Source: an uncultured Erysipelotrichaceae bacterium
GTDB taxonomy: Bacteria > Bacillota_I > Bacilli_A > RFN20 > CAG-826
Reading direction: 5' to 3'
Assembly (NCBI GenBank): GCA_902802355.1
Contig: CADCLU010000001.1
Location: 69,533 to 133,532, forward strand
Length of the DNA: 64,000 nt
Shown: positions 42,335-54,767 of the stretch, one piece after another
How the letters are laid out: each line of letters opens with the position of its first letter
How positions within the stretch are numbered: the stretch's first letter is position 1
Notes under the pieces: generated by a model
The model's input: only the letters and a program-made list of their open reading frames with translations
The model's database searches: none
Told to the model about the DNA's origin: nothing
Program-made: the position numbers and the translations under genes

Positions 42335-43936
42335 ATGAAGTACATCTTTGTTACGGGTGGTGTTGTCTCTGGTTTAGGAAAAGGCATCACCGCTGCATCG
42401 CTTGGTCGTTTGCTAAAACAGCGCGGCCTCAAGGTCATCTCCCAGAAGCTTGACCCTTATATCAATGTCGACCCAGGCACCATGTCCCCATTCCAGCATG
42501 GTGAGGTCTTCGTCACCGATGACGGTGCGGAAACCGACCTTGACCTTGGCCACTACGAGAGATTCATCGACGAAAGTCTTAACAAGTACTCGAATCTCAC
42601 AACCGGTAAGGTCTATTGGAACGTCCTTCGCAAAGAAAGAGAAGGCAAATACCTTGGCGAGACCGTTCAGATCATCCCTCACATCACCAATGAGATTAAG
42701 AGATTCATCTATTCCGTCGGTTCGAAAGCCGATGCCGATGTCGTCATCACTGAGATCGGCGGCACCGTCGGTGATATCGAATCCCAGCCATTCATTGAAG
42801 CCATCCGTCAGGTCGCTTTAGAAAACAAGAAAGAAGACGTTTGCTTCATCCACGTTTCCCTCGTTCCATATATCTCTGGTTCCGATGAATATAAAACCAA
42901 GCCAACCCAGCACTCCGTCAGAGAGCTCCAAGGCAACGGAATCACCCCTAACATCGTCGTTGCAAGATGCGACGACCATCTCCCAGATCACCTCAAGGAG
43001 AAGCTTTGCTTATTCTGCAACCTCAAACCAGACTGCGTCTTCGAGAGCACGACCGTCAAATCCCTCTACGAAGCCCCAATCATGCTCGAGAATCAAGGAT
43101 TCTCTGAGATCGTTTGCCGTGAGCTTAACCTCGAGACCAAGCCAATCGACCTCAATCATTGGCATGACCTCCTCGACCGCATCCACAACAGAAGCAAGAC
43201 CGTCAAAATCGCCCTTGTTGGCAAATACGTCGGACTCCATGACGCTTATCTTTCCGTCAAAGAGGCCCTTCACCATGGCGGATATGAAAGCGACGCCCAC
43301 GTGAGCATCGCCTGGACCGATTCCGAAACCATCACCGAAGAGAACGTTAATGAGATCTTCAAAGATGTTCAGGGCATCATCGTTCCTGGCGGATTCGGAA
43401 ACCGCGGCATTGAGGGCATGATCCTCTCCGCCAAATACGCCAGAGAAAACAACATCCCATATTTCGGCATCTGCTTAGGCATGCAGATCGCCGCCATCGA
43501 ATTCGCCAGGAACGGACTTGGCTATAAAGACGCCCACTCCACCGAATTCGATCCAAATACCAAGCACAAGATCATCGACTTCATGCCAGACCAGTCTGAG
43601 ACGATTGAGAAAGGTGGAACTATGCGTTTAGGCGCTTATCCTTGTATCCTTAAAGAAGGATGCAAGCTTGCTGAATGCTACGGCACCAAGACCATCTCAG
43701 AAAGACACCGTCACCGCTACGAGTTCAATAACGAATATCGTGACGAGTTCGTCAAAAACGGCATGGAGATCGTCGGCACTTCCCCAGACAACCGTCTCGT
43801 GGAGGCCATCGAGTACACCAAAAACGATTTCTATGTGGGAGTTCAGTTCCATCCGGAATTCAAATCCCGCCCAGATAAGGCGCATCCGATCTTCAGGGAA
43901 TTCATCACGGCTGCGACCAAAGTGAAAAGGAGCTAA
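42335..43936 (+). CDS. pyrG: CTP synthase
   Basis: 533 aa. It converts UTP to CTP with glutamine as nitrogen donor. The amidoligase domain opens [20 protein letters not shown] and contains [20 protein letters not shown]. The class I glutaminase domain has the nucleophile elbow [14 protein letters not shown] (catalytic Cys) and the His/Glu pair in [19 protein letters not shown]. It overlaps the glnA reading frame at the stop (TAATG), the first of three tightly packed glutamine/nucleotide genes. Confidence 0.97.
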   Translation: MKYIFVTGGVVSGLGKGITAASLGRLLKQRGLKVISQKLDPYINVDPGTMSPFQHGEVFVTDDGAETDLDLGHYERFIDESLNKYSNLTTGKVYWNVLRKEREGKYLGETVQIIPHITNEIKRFIYSVGSKADADVVITEIGGTVGDIESQPFIEAIRQVALENKKEDVCFIHVSLVPYISGSDEYKTKPTQHSVRELQGNGITPNIVVARCDDHLPDHLKEKLCLFCNLKPDCVFESTTVKSLYEAPIMLENQGFSEIVCRELNLETKPIDLNHWHDLLDRIHNRSKTVKIALVGKYVGLHDAYLSVKEALHHGGYESDAHVSIAWTDSETITEENVNEIFKDVQGIIVPGGFGNRGIEGMILSAKYARENNIPYFGICLGMQIAAIEFARNGLGYKDAHSTEFDPNTKHKIIDFMPDQSETIEKGGTMRLGAYPCILKEGCKLAECYGTKTISERHRHRYEFNNEYRDEFVKNGMEIVGTSPDNRLVEAIEYTKNDFYVGVQFHPEFKSRPDKAHPIFREFITAATKVKRS

Positions 43937-43941
43937 TGAAT

Positions 43942-47303
<3,362 letters not shown>

Positions 47304-47370
47304 GTTGTCGCCAAAAATATATCGGTTTTGCTGAAGATTTAGCGAAATCCAAATAAAAAGGAAGCCATTT

Positions 47371-49209
47371 ATGTGTGGAATCGTTGGCTATATTGGAGAA
47401 CATCAGGCAAGCGATATCTTGCTCGACGGTCTTAAGAAACTAGAATACCGCGGATATGATTCCGCCGGTGTCGCAGTGAGAAACGACGAGAACAAAATCT
47501 CCGTCGTTAAGACAAAAGGAAGAATCAAATTCCTCAAAGCCAAGATCGAAGAAGGTCATGGCCTTTTCGGCACGTCTGGCATCGGCCATACCCGTTGGGC
47601 AACCCATGGCGAGCCATCCGAAGACAACGCCCACCCACACGCCTCCGACGACTTCAATGTCGTTGCCGTCCATAATGGCATCATCGAGAACTACGACGAG
47701 CTCAAAGCCAAGCTCATCAGGAAGGGCTACTCCTTCTATTCGGACACTGACACCGAGATCGCCGTTAAGCTCATCGACTACTACTACAAGAAATACCTTC
47801 ATACCCCATGCGACGCTATCTCGAAAGCCATGGTCCGTATCAGAGGCTCTTACGCTTTAGCGGTCATGTTCAAGGACTACCCAGAAGAGATTTGGGTAGC
47901 GAGAAAAGATAGCCCAATCGTCCTTGGTGAAAAAGATGGCGAAGTCTATATGGCTAGCGATGTCACTGCTATTCTTAGCCACACCAAAGACGTCTATTAT
48001 CTCGACAACATGGAACTCGCCAGAATGAAGAGAGGAAGCATTGCTTTCTTCAACATCGATGGCGATGAGATCTTCAAAGAAACCCAAAGGATCGCCTGGG
48101 AAGCCGAGGCCGCTGAGAAAGGCGGATATCCTCACTTCATGCTTAAGGAGATCCATGAGGAACCGCGTGCGGTCAAAGACACCCTTTCCTCCTTGCTCAA
48201 AGAGAATGAAATCTCTCTAGAGAGATTAGGCATCTCTGACGAGGACCTCAAATCAATCAGTTCCATCACCGTCATCGGATGCGGTTCCGCCTATCATGTT
48301 GGCGTCTCCGCCCAATACGTCTTCGAAGATATGGCGAGAATTCCAACCAGGGTTGAGCTCGCTAGCGAATACCGTTACAGGAATGCTCCGCTCGATAAGA
48401 ATGGACTTGTCGTGGTCATCAGCCAGTCTGGTGAGACTGCTGACTCTTTGGCCGCGTTAAGAAAAGCCAAAGCGGAAGGTATCAAGACCCTTGGCATCGT
48501 CAATGTCGTTGGCTCCACTATCGCTAGAGAAGCCGATTACGTCATCCAGACCATCGCCGGTCCAGAGATTGCCGTCGCCACCACCAAAGCCTATAGCGCT
48601 CAGCTCATCTGCTGCTACGCTCTTGCCCTTAAGCTTGCGAAAGTGCGTAACTCCATCGACGAGGAGAAATACGCTTCCCTCATCGCCGAGTTAAAAGACC
48701 TTCCAAGCAAGATTGAGAAGATCCTCTCCGAAGAAGAGGACATCAAGAAACTTGCCAGTGAAATCAGAAACGCCAAAGACATCTTCTTCATCGGGCGTGA
48801 GATCGACTATGCCACTTCTTTAGAAGGCTCACTCAAGATGAAGGAAATCTCTTACATCCATTCTGAGGCCTATGCCGCTGGAGAACTTAAGCACGGCACT
48901 ATCAGCCTTATTGAGAAAGGCACTCCGGTTGTTGGTATCCTCACTCAGTCAAACGTCTATGAGAAGACCATCTCGAATCTCATTGAGACCAAGACCAGAG
49001 GCGCTCATATCATCTGTGTCGTGAGCGAAGACAAAGAGAAAGCCAATACGATTGCCGATGACCTCATCAGTATTCCTAACACCGCTGAATATTTCATGAC
49101 GAGCTTAGCCATCATCCCACTTCAGCTTTTGTCCTACTACGTCTCAGTCCAGTTAGGACTTAACGTCGACAAACCTCGTAACCTTGCTAAATCGGTTACG
49201 GTCGAATGA
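47371..49209 (+). CDS. glmS: Glutamine-fructose-6-phosphate aminotransferase
   Basis: 612 aa. It makes glucosamine-6-phosphate, the entry to cell-wall and surface amino sugars. The N-terminal class II glutaminase starts with the catalytic Cys after Met (MCGIVGYIGEH) and has YRGYDSAGVAV and HTRWATHGEPSEDNAHPH. Two SIS domains follow (VVVISQSGETADSLAALRKA; FIGREIDYATSLEGSLKMKE). The C-terminus is the conserved DKPRNLAKSVTVE. The ribosome-binding site is AAGGAAG. Only 67 bp separate it from purA, too short for a glmS ribozyme. Confidence 0.97.
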   Translation: MCGIVGYIGEHQASDILLDGLKKLEYRGYDSAGVAVRNDENKISVVKTKGRIKFLKAKIEEGHGLFGTSGIGHTRWATHGEPSEDNAHPHASDDFNVVAVHNGIIENYDELKAKLIRKGYSFYSDTDTEIAVKLIDYYYKKYLHTPCDAISKAMVRIRGSYALAVMFKDYPEEIWVARKDSPIVLGEKDGEVYMASDVTAILSHTKDVYYLDNMELARMKRGSIAFFNIDGDEIFKETQRIAWEAEAAEKGGYPHFMLKEIHEEPRAVKDTLSSLLKENEISLERLGISDEDLKSISSITVIGCGSAYHVGVSAQYVFEDMARIPTRVELASEYRYRNAPLDKNGLVVVISQSGETADSLAALRKAKAEGIKTLGIVNVVGSTIAREADYVIQTIAGPEIAVATTKAYSAQLICCYALALKLAKVRNSIDEEKYASLIAELKDLPSKIEKILSEEEDIKKLASEIRNAKDIFFIGREIDYATSLEGSLKMKEISYIHSEAYAAGELKHGTISLIEKGTPVVGILTQSNVYEKTISNLIETKTRGAHIICVVSEDKEKANTIADDLISIPNTAEYFMTSLAIIPLQLLSYYVSVQLGLNVDKPRNLAKSVTVE

Positions 49210-49219
49210 GTACTTCTTA

Positions 49220-49248
49220 TTGAAGAAACAGGTACATTTTGCTATGTT
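49220..49248 (+). promoter_or_regulatory. Promoter of tRNA-Thr
   Basis: TTGAAG (49220-49225) and TATGTT (49243-49248), 17-bp spacer, with a TGC extension before the -10 box. Confidence 0.6.
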
Positions 49249-49277
49249 ATTTAGGCGCTCAAAAAGCGTCTAAGAAC

Positions 49278-49353
49278 GCCGGCTTAGCTCAGCTGGTAGA
49301 GCAACGCACTTGTAATGCGTAGGTCTTCGGTCCGAATCCGGAAGCCGGCACCA
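49278..49353 (+). tRNA. tRNA-Thr (anticodon UGU)
   Basis: 76 nt with encoded CCA. Acceptor stem GCCGGCT / AGCCGGC, anticodon loop CTTGTAA with anticodon TGT, and a D arm with AGCTCAGCTGGTAGAGC. Confidence 0.97.
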
Positions 49354-49366
49354 ACGTTCTAAAATG

Positions 49367-49393
49367 AAGATCCTCACATGAGGGTCTTTTTTT
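49367..49393 (+). terminator. Terminator of tRNA-Thr
   Basis: 7-bp stem GATCCTC / GAGGGTC (one G-T pair), loop ACAT, followed by seven T residues. Confidence 0.88.
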
Positions 49394-49399
49394 ATCCAC

Positions 49400-49432
49400 A
49401 AAAAAAGAAAAGCCCAGCCAATAGGCTGAGCT
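49400..49432 (-). terminator. Terminator of the rplM-rpsI operon
   Basis: On minus, a 9-bp stem AGCTCAGCC / GGCTGGGCT with loop TATT runs into TTTTCTTTTTTT. Confidence 0.88.
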
Positions 49433-49458
49433 TGATCTCGAATTGTTGAGTAAACGGA

Positions 49459-49854
49459 TTAACGTTTGCTGAACTGTGGAGCGCGACGGGCGCCTTTGAG
49501 ACCGTATTTCTTTCTCTCTTTGACACGTGGGTCACGGGTAAGCATACCAGCGACTTTGAGGGTCTTACGATCCTCGCCAGCTTCGAGAAGAGCACGGGCG
49601 ATGCCAAGACGGATAGCCTCGGCCTGACCGGTGAATCCACCGCCGTAGACTTCGGCTTCGACGTCATACTTGGTTTCAGCACCGCTGAGAGCCAAAGGCT
49701 GTTTGAGGTTCTGAACAAGGGTGGCGTATGGCATGTATTCGTTCACGTCATGTCCGTTGACGATGATGGAACCTTTGCCAGCTTTGATGTAGACACGGGC
49801 GATAGATTTCTTTCTACGACCAGTGCCATAGAACTTAGTAACTTTAGTAGCCAT
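49459..49854 (-). CDS. rpsI: 30S ribosomal protein S9
   Basis: 131 aa, usual length. It starts [20 protein letters not shown] and ends with the diagnostic basic tail [13 protein letters not shown], which reaches the P-site tRNA. It lies 11 bp downstream of rplM, the standard L13-S9 pair. Confidence 0.98.
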   Translation of the reverse strand: MATKVTKFYGTGRRKKSIARVYIKAGKGSIIVNGHDVNEYMPYATLVQNLKQPLALSGAETKYDVEAEVYGGGFTGQAEAIRLGIARALLEAGEDRKTLKVAGMLTRDPRVKERKKYGLKGARRAPQFSKR

Positions 49855-49865
49855 TTTCTATCTCC

Positions 49866-50309
49866 TTATTTGATTTCGAGAGCGACTGGTTTCTGAGCAG
49901 CCTGCTCGTGTTTGTCGTCAGCGTAGACGAAGCATTTCTTCATCATGGCGCGGCCAAGAGGTCCTTTTGGTAACATACCCCAGACGGCTCTTTCGACCAT
50001 TTCGACAGGGAACTCACGCTTCATGACGCCAGCGGAACGGGTTCTGAGACCGCCGTTGTAGCCGGAAACGTTGTAGTAGTTCTTCTTGTGTTCTCCATCG
50101 GCCTTGCCAGTCATCTTGACCTGGGCGGCATTGATGATGATGACATAGTCACCAGTATCTTCGTTTGGAGTGTAGATCGGCTTGTTCTTACCCATTAAAA
50201 CCATAGCGACCTGGGTGGCGAGACGGCCAAGGATGACATCTTTGGCGTCGACGACGTACCAAGCACGTTTGATTTCAAGAGGCTTAGCAATAGTGGTTTG
50301 ACGTTGCAT
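49866..50309 (-). CDS. rplM: 50S ribosomal protein L13
   Basis: 147 aa. Conserved blocks: RAWYVVDAKDVILGRLATQV, YTPNEDTGDYVIIINA, and GMLPKGPLGRAMMKK. It binds 23S rRNA early in 50S assembly. A ribosome-binding site (AGAGGAAA) precedes the ATG. A short structured leader resembling the known L13 leader lies upstream. Confidence 0.98.
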   Translation of the reverse strand: MQRQTTIAKPLEIKRAWYVVDAKDVILGRLATQVAMVLMGKNKPIYTPNEDTGDYVIIINAAQVKMTGKADGEHKKNYYNVSGYNGGLRTRSAGVMKREFPVEMVERAVWGMLPKGPLGRAMMKKCFVYADDKHEQAAQKPVALEIK

Positions 50310-50371
50310 AATCTTTTCCTCTTTCTTCTATTAATGCATGCCACCGATTAGGGTGGCCCTAAAATCAGTGC
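50310..50371 (-). ncRNA. Probable L13 leader in the rplM 5' UTR
   Basis: About 60 nt of leader contains a stem GCCACC / GGTGGC with loop CTAATC and flanking conserved-looking sequence (CACTGATTTTAGGG). Size, position and structure fit the autoregulatory L13_leader known in Firmicutes rplM operons. A covariance search was not possible. Confidence 0.5.
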
Positions 50372-50377
50372 TCGTAT

Positions 50378-50406
50378 ATTATGCACATGCGCCAAAGGAG
50401 TTGCAA
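50378..50406 (-). promoter_or_regulatory. Promoter of rplM-rpsI
   Basis: Minus-strand TTGCAA (50401-50406) and CATAAT (50378-50383) with a 17-bp spacer. Confidence 0.55.
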
Positions 50407-50502
50407 CAACTTTTTTGGCAAAATGTAAATTATTGTAATTATTATATAATTACCCGATTATTCTCAGTATTTTTGTGTCACTTTTTAGGCGTTTTGACAA
50501 AG

Positions 50503-50525
50503 AAAAAGAGGGCTAAAGAGCCCCC
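50503..50525 (-). terminator. Terminator of yebC
   Basis: On minus, a 7-bp stem GGGGGCT / AGCCCTC with loop CTTT is followed by TTTTT, just after the yebC stop. Confidence 0.85.
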
Positions 50526-50542
50526 TTATATCTTTACTAAGA

Positions 50543-51253
50543 TTAGATGTTGTTGACGTTGTGGTAAACGTTCTGGACATCTTCGCACTCATCAAGCATG
50601 GCGAGCATGTCTTTGATCTTCTGTGCGTCCTCTGGAGAGAGGTCAACGTATTCGTTTGGAAGGAAGGTGACTTCAGCAGAATCGAAATCAGTGACTCCGA
50701 TGCCAGCAAGGACTTCCTTGGCCTTCTCTAAATCGCCAGGGGCGACGGTGCACTCGACTTCGCCATCTTCGTATTCGACCTTCTGGACGTCGACATCACC
50801 AAGGATGAGGTTCTCTTCGGTCTCATCACGCTTGGCCTCATCGCCTTTGAAGGCAATGTAAGCAGCGTAGTTGAAGTTATAGGCAACGCTTCCCATCTTG
50901 CCACCCTTCTTGGTGACGATGGTTCTGACGCCGACTAAGGCGCGGTTGACGTTGTCGGTTAAAGTGTCGACGATGATGAAGCTTCCGCCTGGGCCGAAGA
51001 ATTCATAACGACCTGGAATATAGGCGACAGCATCTCCGCCTTTAGCCTTCTCAATAGCTCTGTCGATGACATCGCGTGGGCAGGTTTTGCGGTATTTTTC
51101 AATGGCGCTTCTAAGCGCAAGGTTGCTCTCTGGGTCAGGGACACCGCTCTTAGCAGCGGCATAGATCTCCTTCGAAGCGCGCATGTAGATGGCGCTTTTT
51201 GCTTTGGCAGACGCGGCCATTGCGGCGGCTCTTACTTCAAAATGTCTTCCCAT
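50543..51253 (-). CDS. yebC: YebC/PmpR family protein
   Basis: 236 aa. It starts MGRHFEVRAAAMAASAKAKS and has DVIDRAIEKAKGGDAVAYIP and FGPGGSFIIVDTLTDNVNRA, the hallmark blocks of the family. Members were annotated as transcription regulators and are now also linked to relieving ribosome stalling at proline stretches. It is a single gene with an AAGGAG ribosome-binding site. Its -10 (TAGAAT) overlaps a strong inverted repeat at 51282-51308. Confidence 0.95.
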   Translation of the reverse strand: MGRHFEVRAAAMAASAKAKSAIYMRASKEIYAAAKSGVPDPESNLALRSAIEKYRKTCPRDVIDRAIEKAKGGDAVAYIPGRYEFFGPGGSFIIVDTLTDNVNRALVGVRTIVTKKGGKMGSVAYNFNYAAYIAFKGDEAKRDETEENLILGDVDVQKVEYEDGEVECTVAPGDLEKAKEVLAGIGVTDFDSAEVTFLPNEYVDLSPEDAQKIKDMLAMLDECEDVQNVYHNVNNI

Positions 51254-51281
51254 AAAAAGCTCCTTAAGAAACTAGTGTATT

Positions 51282-51314
51282 CTACCACTGCTAATTAGCA
51301 GTAGGTAGTTTTTT
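51282..51314 (+). terminator. Terminator-like hairpin pointing antisense to the truA/yebC genes
   Basis: CTACC-ACTGCT / AGCAGT-A-GGTAG with loop AATT, followed by TTTTTT on the plus strand. Both neighbouring genes are on minus, where the hairpin has no T tract but covers the yebC promoter region. It may block antisense transcription or act as an operator. Confidence 0.6.
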
Positions 51315-51316
51315 GT

Positions 51317-52048
51317 TTAATAGATGACGTCTTCTAGGCATAGACCCGAAGGATCTGCCTTGAAGGAAATGATTTTCCTTTCCTTGGCATCGAGGGCTTT
51401 TTTCACTTCCTCGAGCGTCATCTTGCCTTCCCCTACTCGCATAGCGACACCGACCATGGTTCTGACCATGTAGGTCATGAAACCGTTCGCGGTGAGAGTG
51501 ACTCTCATATGTCCCTCATGGAGGTCGAAGGTCATCTCTAGGATATCACGGATGAAGTTATCTTTATCGATTGGTTTTGGGGTGAAGTTCTTGAAATCGT
51601 GTTTTCCAAGGAAAATACGCATGGCTTTTTCAAAGAGATCGAAATCGAATTTCTTGTATTCGAGTTGGTACTCAGTGACAGCGAAAGGATCTCTTGGTCC
51701 GTGGTGAAATGAATAAGAATAGACCTTCTTGGCCGCACTGTGACGGGAATCGAAATCATCGTCTTTCTTCTCCATCGACTTGATGAAAATGTCCTTTGGA
51801 AGAAGACGGTTGAGTGAGAAAACCGCGGCGTTGAGATCTTTGATTTCTTTCTTCGGTTTGAAATTGCATCTTTGGCCAATCGCATGAACGCCTTTATCCG
51901 TTCTTCCTGAGCCATGAATGGTCATCGGATAGCCAAGGTAGGTTGAAAGAGCCTTCTCAATCTCACCCTGGATGCTTGGGTGGTTCTTCTGCTTCTCGAA
52001 GCCGAAGTATTTGGCTCCGTTATAGGAGACGACCATCACGTAGTTCAT
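51317..52048 (-). CDS. truA: tRNA pseudouridine38-40 synthase
   Basis: 243 aa from the ATG at 52048. MVVSYNGAKYFGFEKQKN opens the fold, GSGRTDKGVHAIGQRCNF carries the catalytic Asp, and FMTYMVRTMVGVAMRVGEG is the conserved C-terminal block. It isomerises uridines in the anticodon arm of tRNAs. The start forms a 4-bp ATGA overlap with the ecfT stop, so a longer TTG-initiated version (52066) is unlikely. The order ecfA-ecfA'-ecfT-truA is that of Bacillus. Confidence 0.95.
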   Translation of the reverse strand: MNYVMVVSYNGAKYFGFEKQKNHPSIQGEIEKALSTYLGYPMTIHGSGRTDKGVHAIGQRCNFKPKKEIKDLNAAVFSLNRLLPKDIFIKSMEKKDDDFDSRHSAAKKVYSYSFHHGPRDPFAVTEYQLEYKKFDFDLFEKAMRIFLGKHDFKNFTPKPIDKDNFIRDILEMTFDLHEGHMRVTLTANGFMTYMVRTMVGVAMRVGEGKMTLEEVKKALDAKERKIISFKADPSGLCLEDVIY

Positions 52049-52902
52049 AAGGTCGTGATCCCCCAAATCTCTTTAAACGCATCAAGCTGCATGATTGACA
52101 GAGTCAAACAGCCACCGAATATGGCTAAAACAATGAAGACCTCCACCGCATCAACGAACCTGAAATGGAGTTTGCGGTATCTCGTTCTCTTGGCGTTAGG
52201 ATCGTAGCCTCTGCATTCCATCGCGTTAGCGAGCTCATCGCTTCTGATGAAGGAGGAGACGAAGAGAGGGATGATGAGGGAGACGATCGCTTTGATCTTC
52301 GTGCCGAGGTGTCCGTTTTCGAAATCGACGCCACGAGAGGATTGGGCTTTCATGATTCTCTCAACGTCATCAAGGATGGTTGGGATGAATCGAAGAGCGA
52401 GAGAGATGATCATCGCGACGATGTGTGATGGGAATCCGATGAGTTTGAGAGGATAGAGATACCATTCAAGCGCAGCAGTTAAATCTAATGGCTTCGTAGA
52501 AGAAGTAAGGACCATCGAAAGGACAATCATCAAAACGAGTCTGAGAAGGATGCGAGCCGCTTCAAGAATCGAATCCCAATAGATGACAAATCCATTGATA
52601 TCGAAAGCCGGATAATTGGTCGTCCTTGGGACAAGGATGTAGATGACAAGGACGAAGATGACCATGATCCAGAGAGCCGCTAAAGACTTCAGGACCCTGA
52701 AGAAGGAAACGTGGCTTCTCCAAAGGAGGAAGATACCAAAGAGGAAGATGATTCCCTGGATGGTGAAAGACATCACGTAAGTCGGATACGGGAGGAAAAT
52801 GGCCACCATCAAAATGATGAGGGCGAAGAGTTTCGCTCTCGGATCCATCTTGTGGATGAAGGAGTTGTATGGGACGTAGCGGCCTATCGTCAAACTAGCC
52901 AT
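52045..52902 (-). CDS. ecfT: EcfT, transmembrane component of the ECF transporter energising module
   Basis: 285 aa with about 5-6 hydrophobic segments. It couples the two ATPases to the exchangeable S components. The coupling-helix Arg-Gly motifs are visible in MKAQSSRGVDFENG and in NAMECRGYDPNAKRTRYRKL. The N-terminus GRYVPYNSFIHKMDPRAKLF is typical (H-x-L/M-D-P-R-x-K). It overlaps ecfA' by 8 bp. Confidence 0.95.
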   Translation of the reverse strand: MASLTIGRYVPYNSFIHKMDPRAKLFALIILMVAIFLPYPTYVMSFTIQGIIFLFGIFLLWRSHVSFFRVLKSLAALWIMVIFVLVIYILVPRTTNYPAFDINGFVIYWDSILEAARILLRLVLMIVLSMVLTSSTKPLDLTAALEWYLYPLKLIGFPSHIVAMIISLALRFIPTILDDVERIMKAQSSRGVDFENGHLGTKIKAIVSLIIPLFVSSFIRSDELANAMECRGYDPNAKRTRYRKLHFRFVDAVEVFIVLAIFGGCLTLSIMQLDAFKEIWGITTL

Positions 52903-53752
52903 TTTTAGACCTCTTGGCGATTGCCTTTGCTAAATCTTCGGTTGTCCTGATTGAGGACATATCAAGGTCGAATCCGCGCTTCTTTAATCTGAGGGCGAAA
53001 TCAAAAATATGTGGGTTTTGCAGTGAATATTCGGATAAATCGCGGCCAAAAAGCTTTGATGGAGCGCATTGCGCTTCTACTTTTCCGCCTTCCATGACAA
53101 CGACCTCATCGCAATAGGAAGCGACAAGATCCATGTCGTGAGTAACGAGGATGACGGTCGCGCCTTCTTCGTTGATTTTCTTGAAGAGGGTCATCGTGTC
53201 TTTGGCGGCAGCAGGATCAAGTCCAGCGGTTGGCTCATCGACGACGAGAACCTTTGGTTCCATGGCAAGGATGCCAGCGATGGCAACCTTTCTCTTTTCG
53301 CCACCGGAGAGTTCGAATGGGGAACGCTCAAAGAAGGACTTTCCAAGTCCGACTTTCTCAAGTGCCCAATGGGCTTTCTCAATGGCTTCCGCCTCTTTGA
53401 GGCCAACGTTCTTAGGACCGAAAGCGACATCCTTCTCAACGGTTTCCTCGAAGAGCTGATACTCTGGGAACTGGAAAACTAAGCCAACGTGCTTACGGAG
53501 ACCTTTGATGTCCTTGGTTCTTTCTTTTTTGACTGCGCTATTGATGAAGCCATCAATATCGACAACACCCGAAGTTGGGTGAATCAAAGAATTGATATGC
53601 TGGGCAAGGGTGCTCTTTCCACTGCCGGTCTTTCCGACGAGGGCGATGAACTTGCCGCTTTCGAGTTCAAGATTGATGTCCTTAAGAGCCTCGTATTCGA
53701 AAGGCGATTTCGGAGAATATGTGAAGAATACTTTCTTGAAGTTTACTGACAT
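52895..53752 (-). CDS. ecfA2: EcfA', ATPase subunit of the ECF energising module
   Basis: 285 aa. Walker A is GKTGSGKSTLAQHI, the Q-loop is LVFQFPEYQLFEETVEKDVA, the signature is ELSGGEKRKVAIAG, Walker B is VLVVDEPTAGLDPAA, and the switch His is in VTHDMDLVASY. The C-terminal extension characteristic of EcfA proteins is present. It overlaps ecfA by 10 bp. Confidence 0.95.
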   Translation of the reverse strand: MSVNFKKVFFTYSPKSPFEYEALKDINLELESGKFIALVGKTGSGKSTLAQHINSLIHPTSGVVDIDGFINSAVKKERTKDIKGLRKHVGLVFQFPEYQLFEETVEKDVAFGPKNVGLKEAEAIEKAHWALEKVGLGKSFFERSPFELSGGEKRKVAIAGILAMEPKVLVVDEPTAGLDPAAAKDTMTLFKKINEEGATVILVTHDMDLVASYCDEVVVMEGGKVEAQCAPSKLFGRDLSEYSLQNPHIFDFALRLKKRGFDLDMSSIRTTEDLAKAIAKRSKNG

Positions 53753-54567
53753 AAGTATTCCTCTAATTTCTCGAGAGTGTCGACGTCGCTAGGGACATCC
53801 ACTCCTTCTTTTCTGAGACTATCGATCAAAGACATAACGAAAGGAGCGTCCAAATGGATCTCTTTCAGTTTTTCCGTATTGGCAAAGACCTCTTTCGGGG
53901 TTCCTTCAAGGATGAGTTTGCCTTTGTTGAGGACGATGACATAATCCGCTCTCATGGCTTCTTCGATATCGTGGGTGATCGAGATGACCGAAAGGTCTGG
54001 GTTCTCTTCTCTGAGGCCAAAGGTGATATCAAGGATATCTTTCTTGCCGACTGGGTCGAGCATCGAAGTCGCTTCATCATAAATGATGAGCTCTGGTTTC
54101 ATGGCAAGAACACCAGCGATGGCGACTCTTTGTTTTTGGCCACCTGAAAGATTCTCTGGAGCGTGATCGAGATATTGCTCCATCGAGACCTTTCTCGCGT
54201 ATTCCTGGATTATGGCATCCATCTTTTCAGATGGGACTTGTCTGTTCTCGAGTCCGAAAGCGATGTCATCCCTGACGGAGGAACCGACGAACTGGTTGTC
54301 TGGGTTTTGGAAAACGAGGCCCATCTTCTGACGAAGGGCAGGAAGATTCTCTTTGTTGAGTTTCTCTCCGAAGAGGGTGACGGTTCCTTTTTTGTATGAG
54401 CAAAGGCCAGCGATGATTTTGGCTAAAGTGCTCTTGCCTGAGCCATTATGTCCGACAATCGCGACATAGCTTCCCGCGGGCACGGAAAAAGAAAGGTCAT
54501 GGAGAGCTTCCGCGTTTTCTCCTGAATAGGTGTATGAGAGGTTTTTGACTTCGAGGATATTCTTCAT
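53743..54567 (-). CDS. ecfA1: EcfA, ATPase subunit of the ECF energising module
   Basis: 274 aa. Walker A is GHNGSGKSTLAKIIAGL, the Q-loop is GLVFQNPDNQFVGSSVRDDI, the signature is NLSGGQKQRVAIAG, Walker B is LIIYDEATSMLDPVG, and ITHDIEEAMRADYVI holds the switch His. It pairs with EcfA' as a heterodimer. The start overlaps a small membrane-protein gene by 4 bp (ATGA). A folate S component lies 1.4 kb away (55954-56781), so this module could energise folate uptake among other vitamins. Confidence 0.95.
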   Translation of the reverse strand: MKNILEVKNLSYTYSGENAEALHDLSFSVPAGSYVAIVGHNGSGKSTLAKIIAGLCSYKKGTVTLFGEKLNKENLPALRQKMGLVFQNPDNQFVGSSVRDDIAFGLENRQVPSEKMDAIIQEYARKVSMEQYLDHAPENLSGGQKQRVAIAGVLAMKPELIIYDEATSMLDPVGKKDILDITFGLREENPDLSVISITHDIEEAMRADYVIVLNKGKLILEGTPKEVFANTEKLKEIHLDAPFVMSLIDSLRKEGVDVPSDVDTLEKLEEYLCQ

Positions 54568-54764
54568 TTCTTTTTCTTTCTCACGATGATCTCATTCACC
54601 ACTACAATGGCGATGAAGATTAGGAGAAGCGCTCCCCCGATAATCCAAAAGACGAAAGGTTCAACGTCTTTTGTGGCGGCAAGCGGGAGCAAAACTGCCA
54701 CACTGATAAGGACGAAAGCGATCAGCAATACGAAAAAACGATAAGCAAAACTACCTTTTTTCAT
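54564..54764 (-). CDS. Small two-helix membrane protein
   Basis: 66 aa with two hydrophobic segments, FVLLIAFVLISVAVLLPLAA and PFVFWIIGGALLLIFIAIVV, and a basic KKKK end. Function unknown. It lies 3 bp after the dCMP deaminase gene and overlaps ecfA by 4 bp, so it is clearly part of the operon. It might be an accessory subunit of the ECF module, but no such partner is known to me. Confidence 0.7.
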   Translation of the reverse strand: MKKGSFAYRFFVLLIAFVLISVAVLLPLAATKDVEPFVFWIIGGALLLIFIAIVVVNEIIVRKKKK

Positions 54765-54767
54765 TTA

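Noticed and set aside
47304-47370. glmS ribozyme upstream of glmS
   Set aside because: Only 67 bp lie between purA and glmS, far too short for the ribozyme core, and no matching structure is visible.
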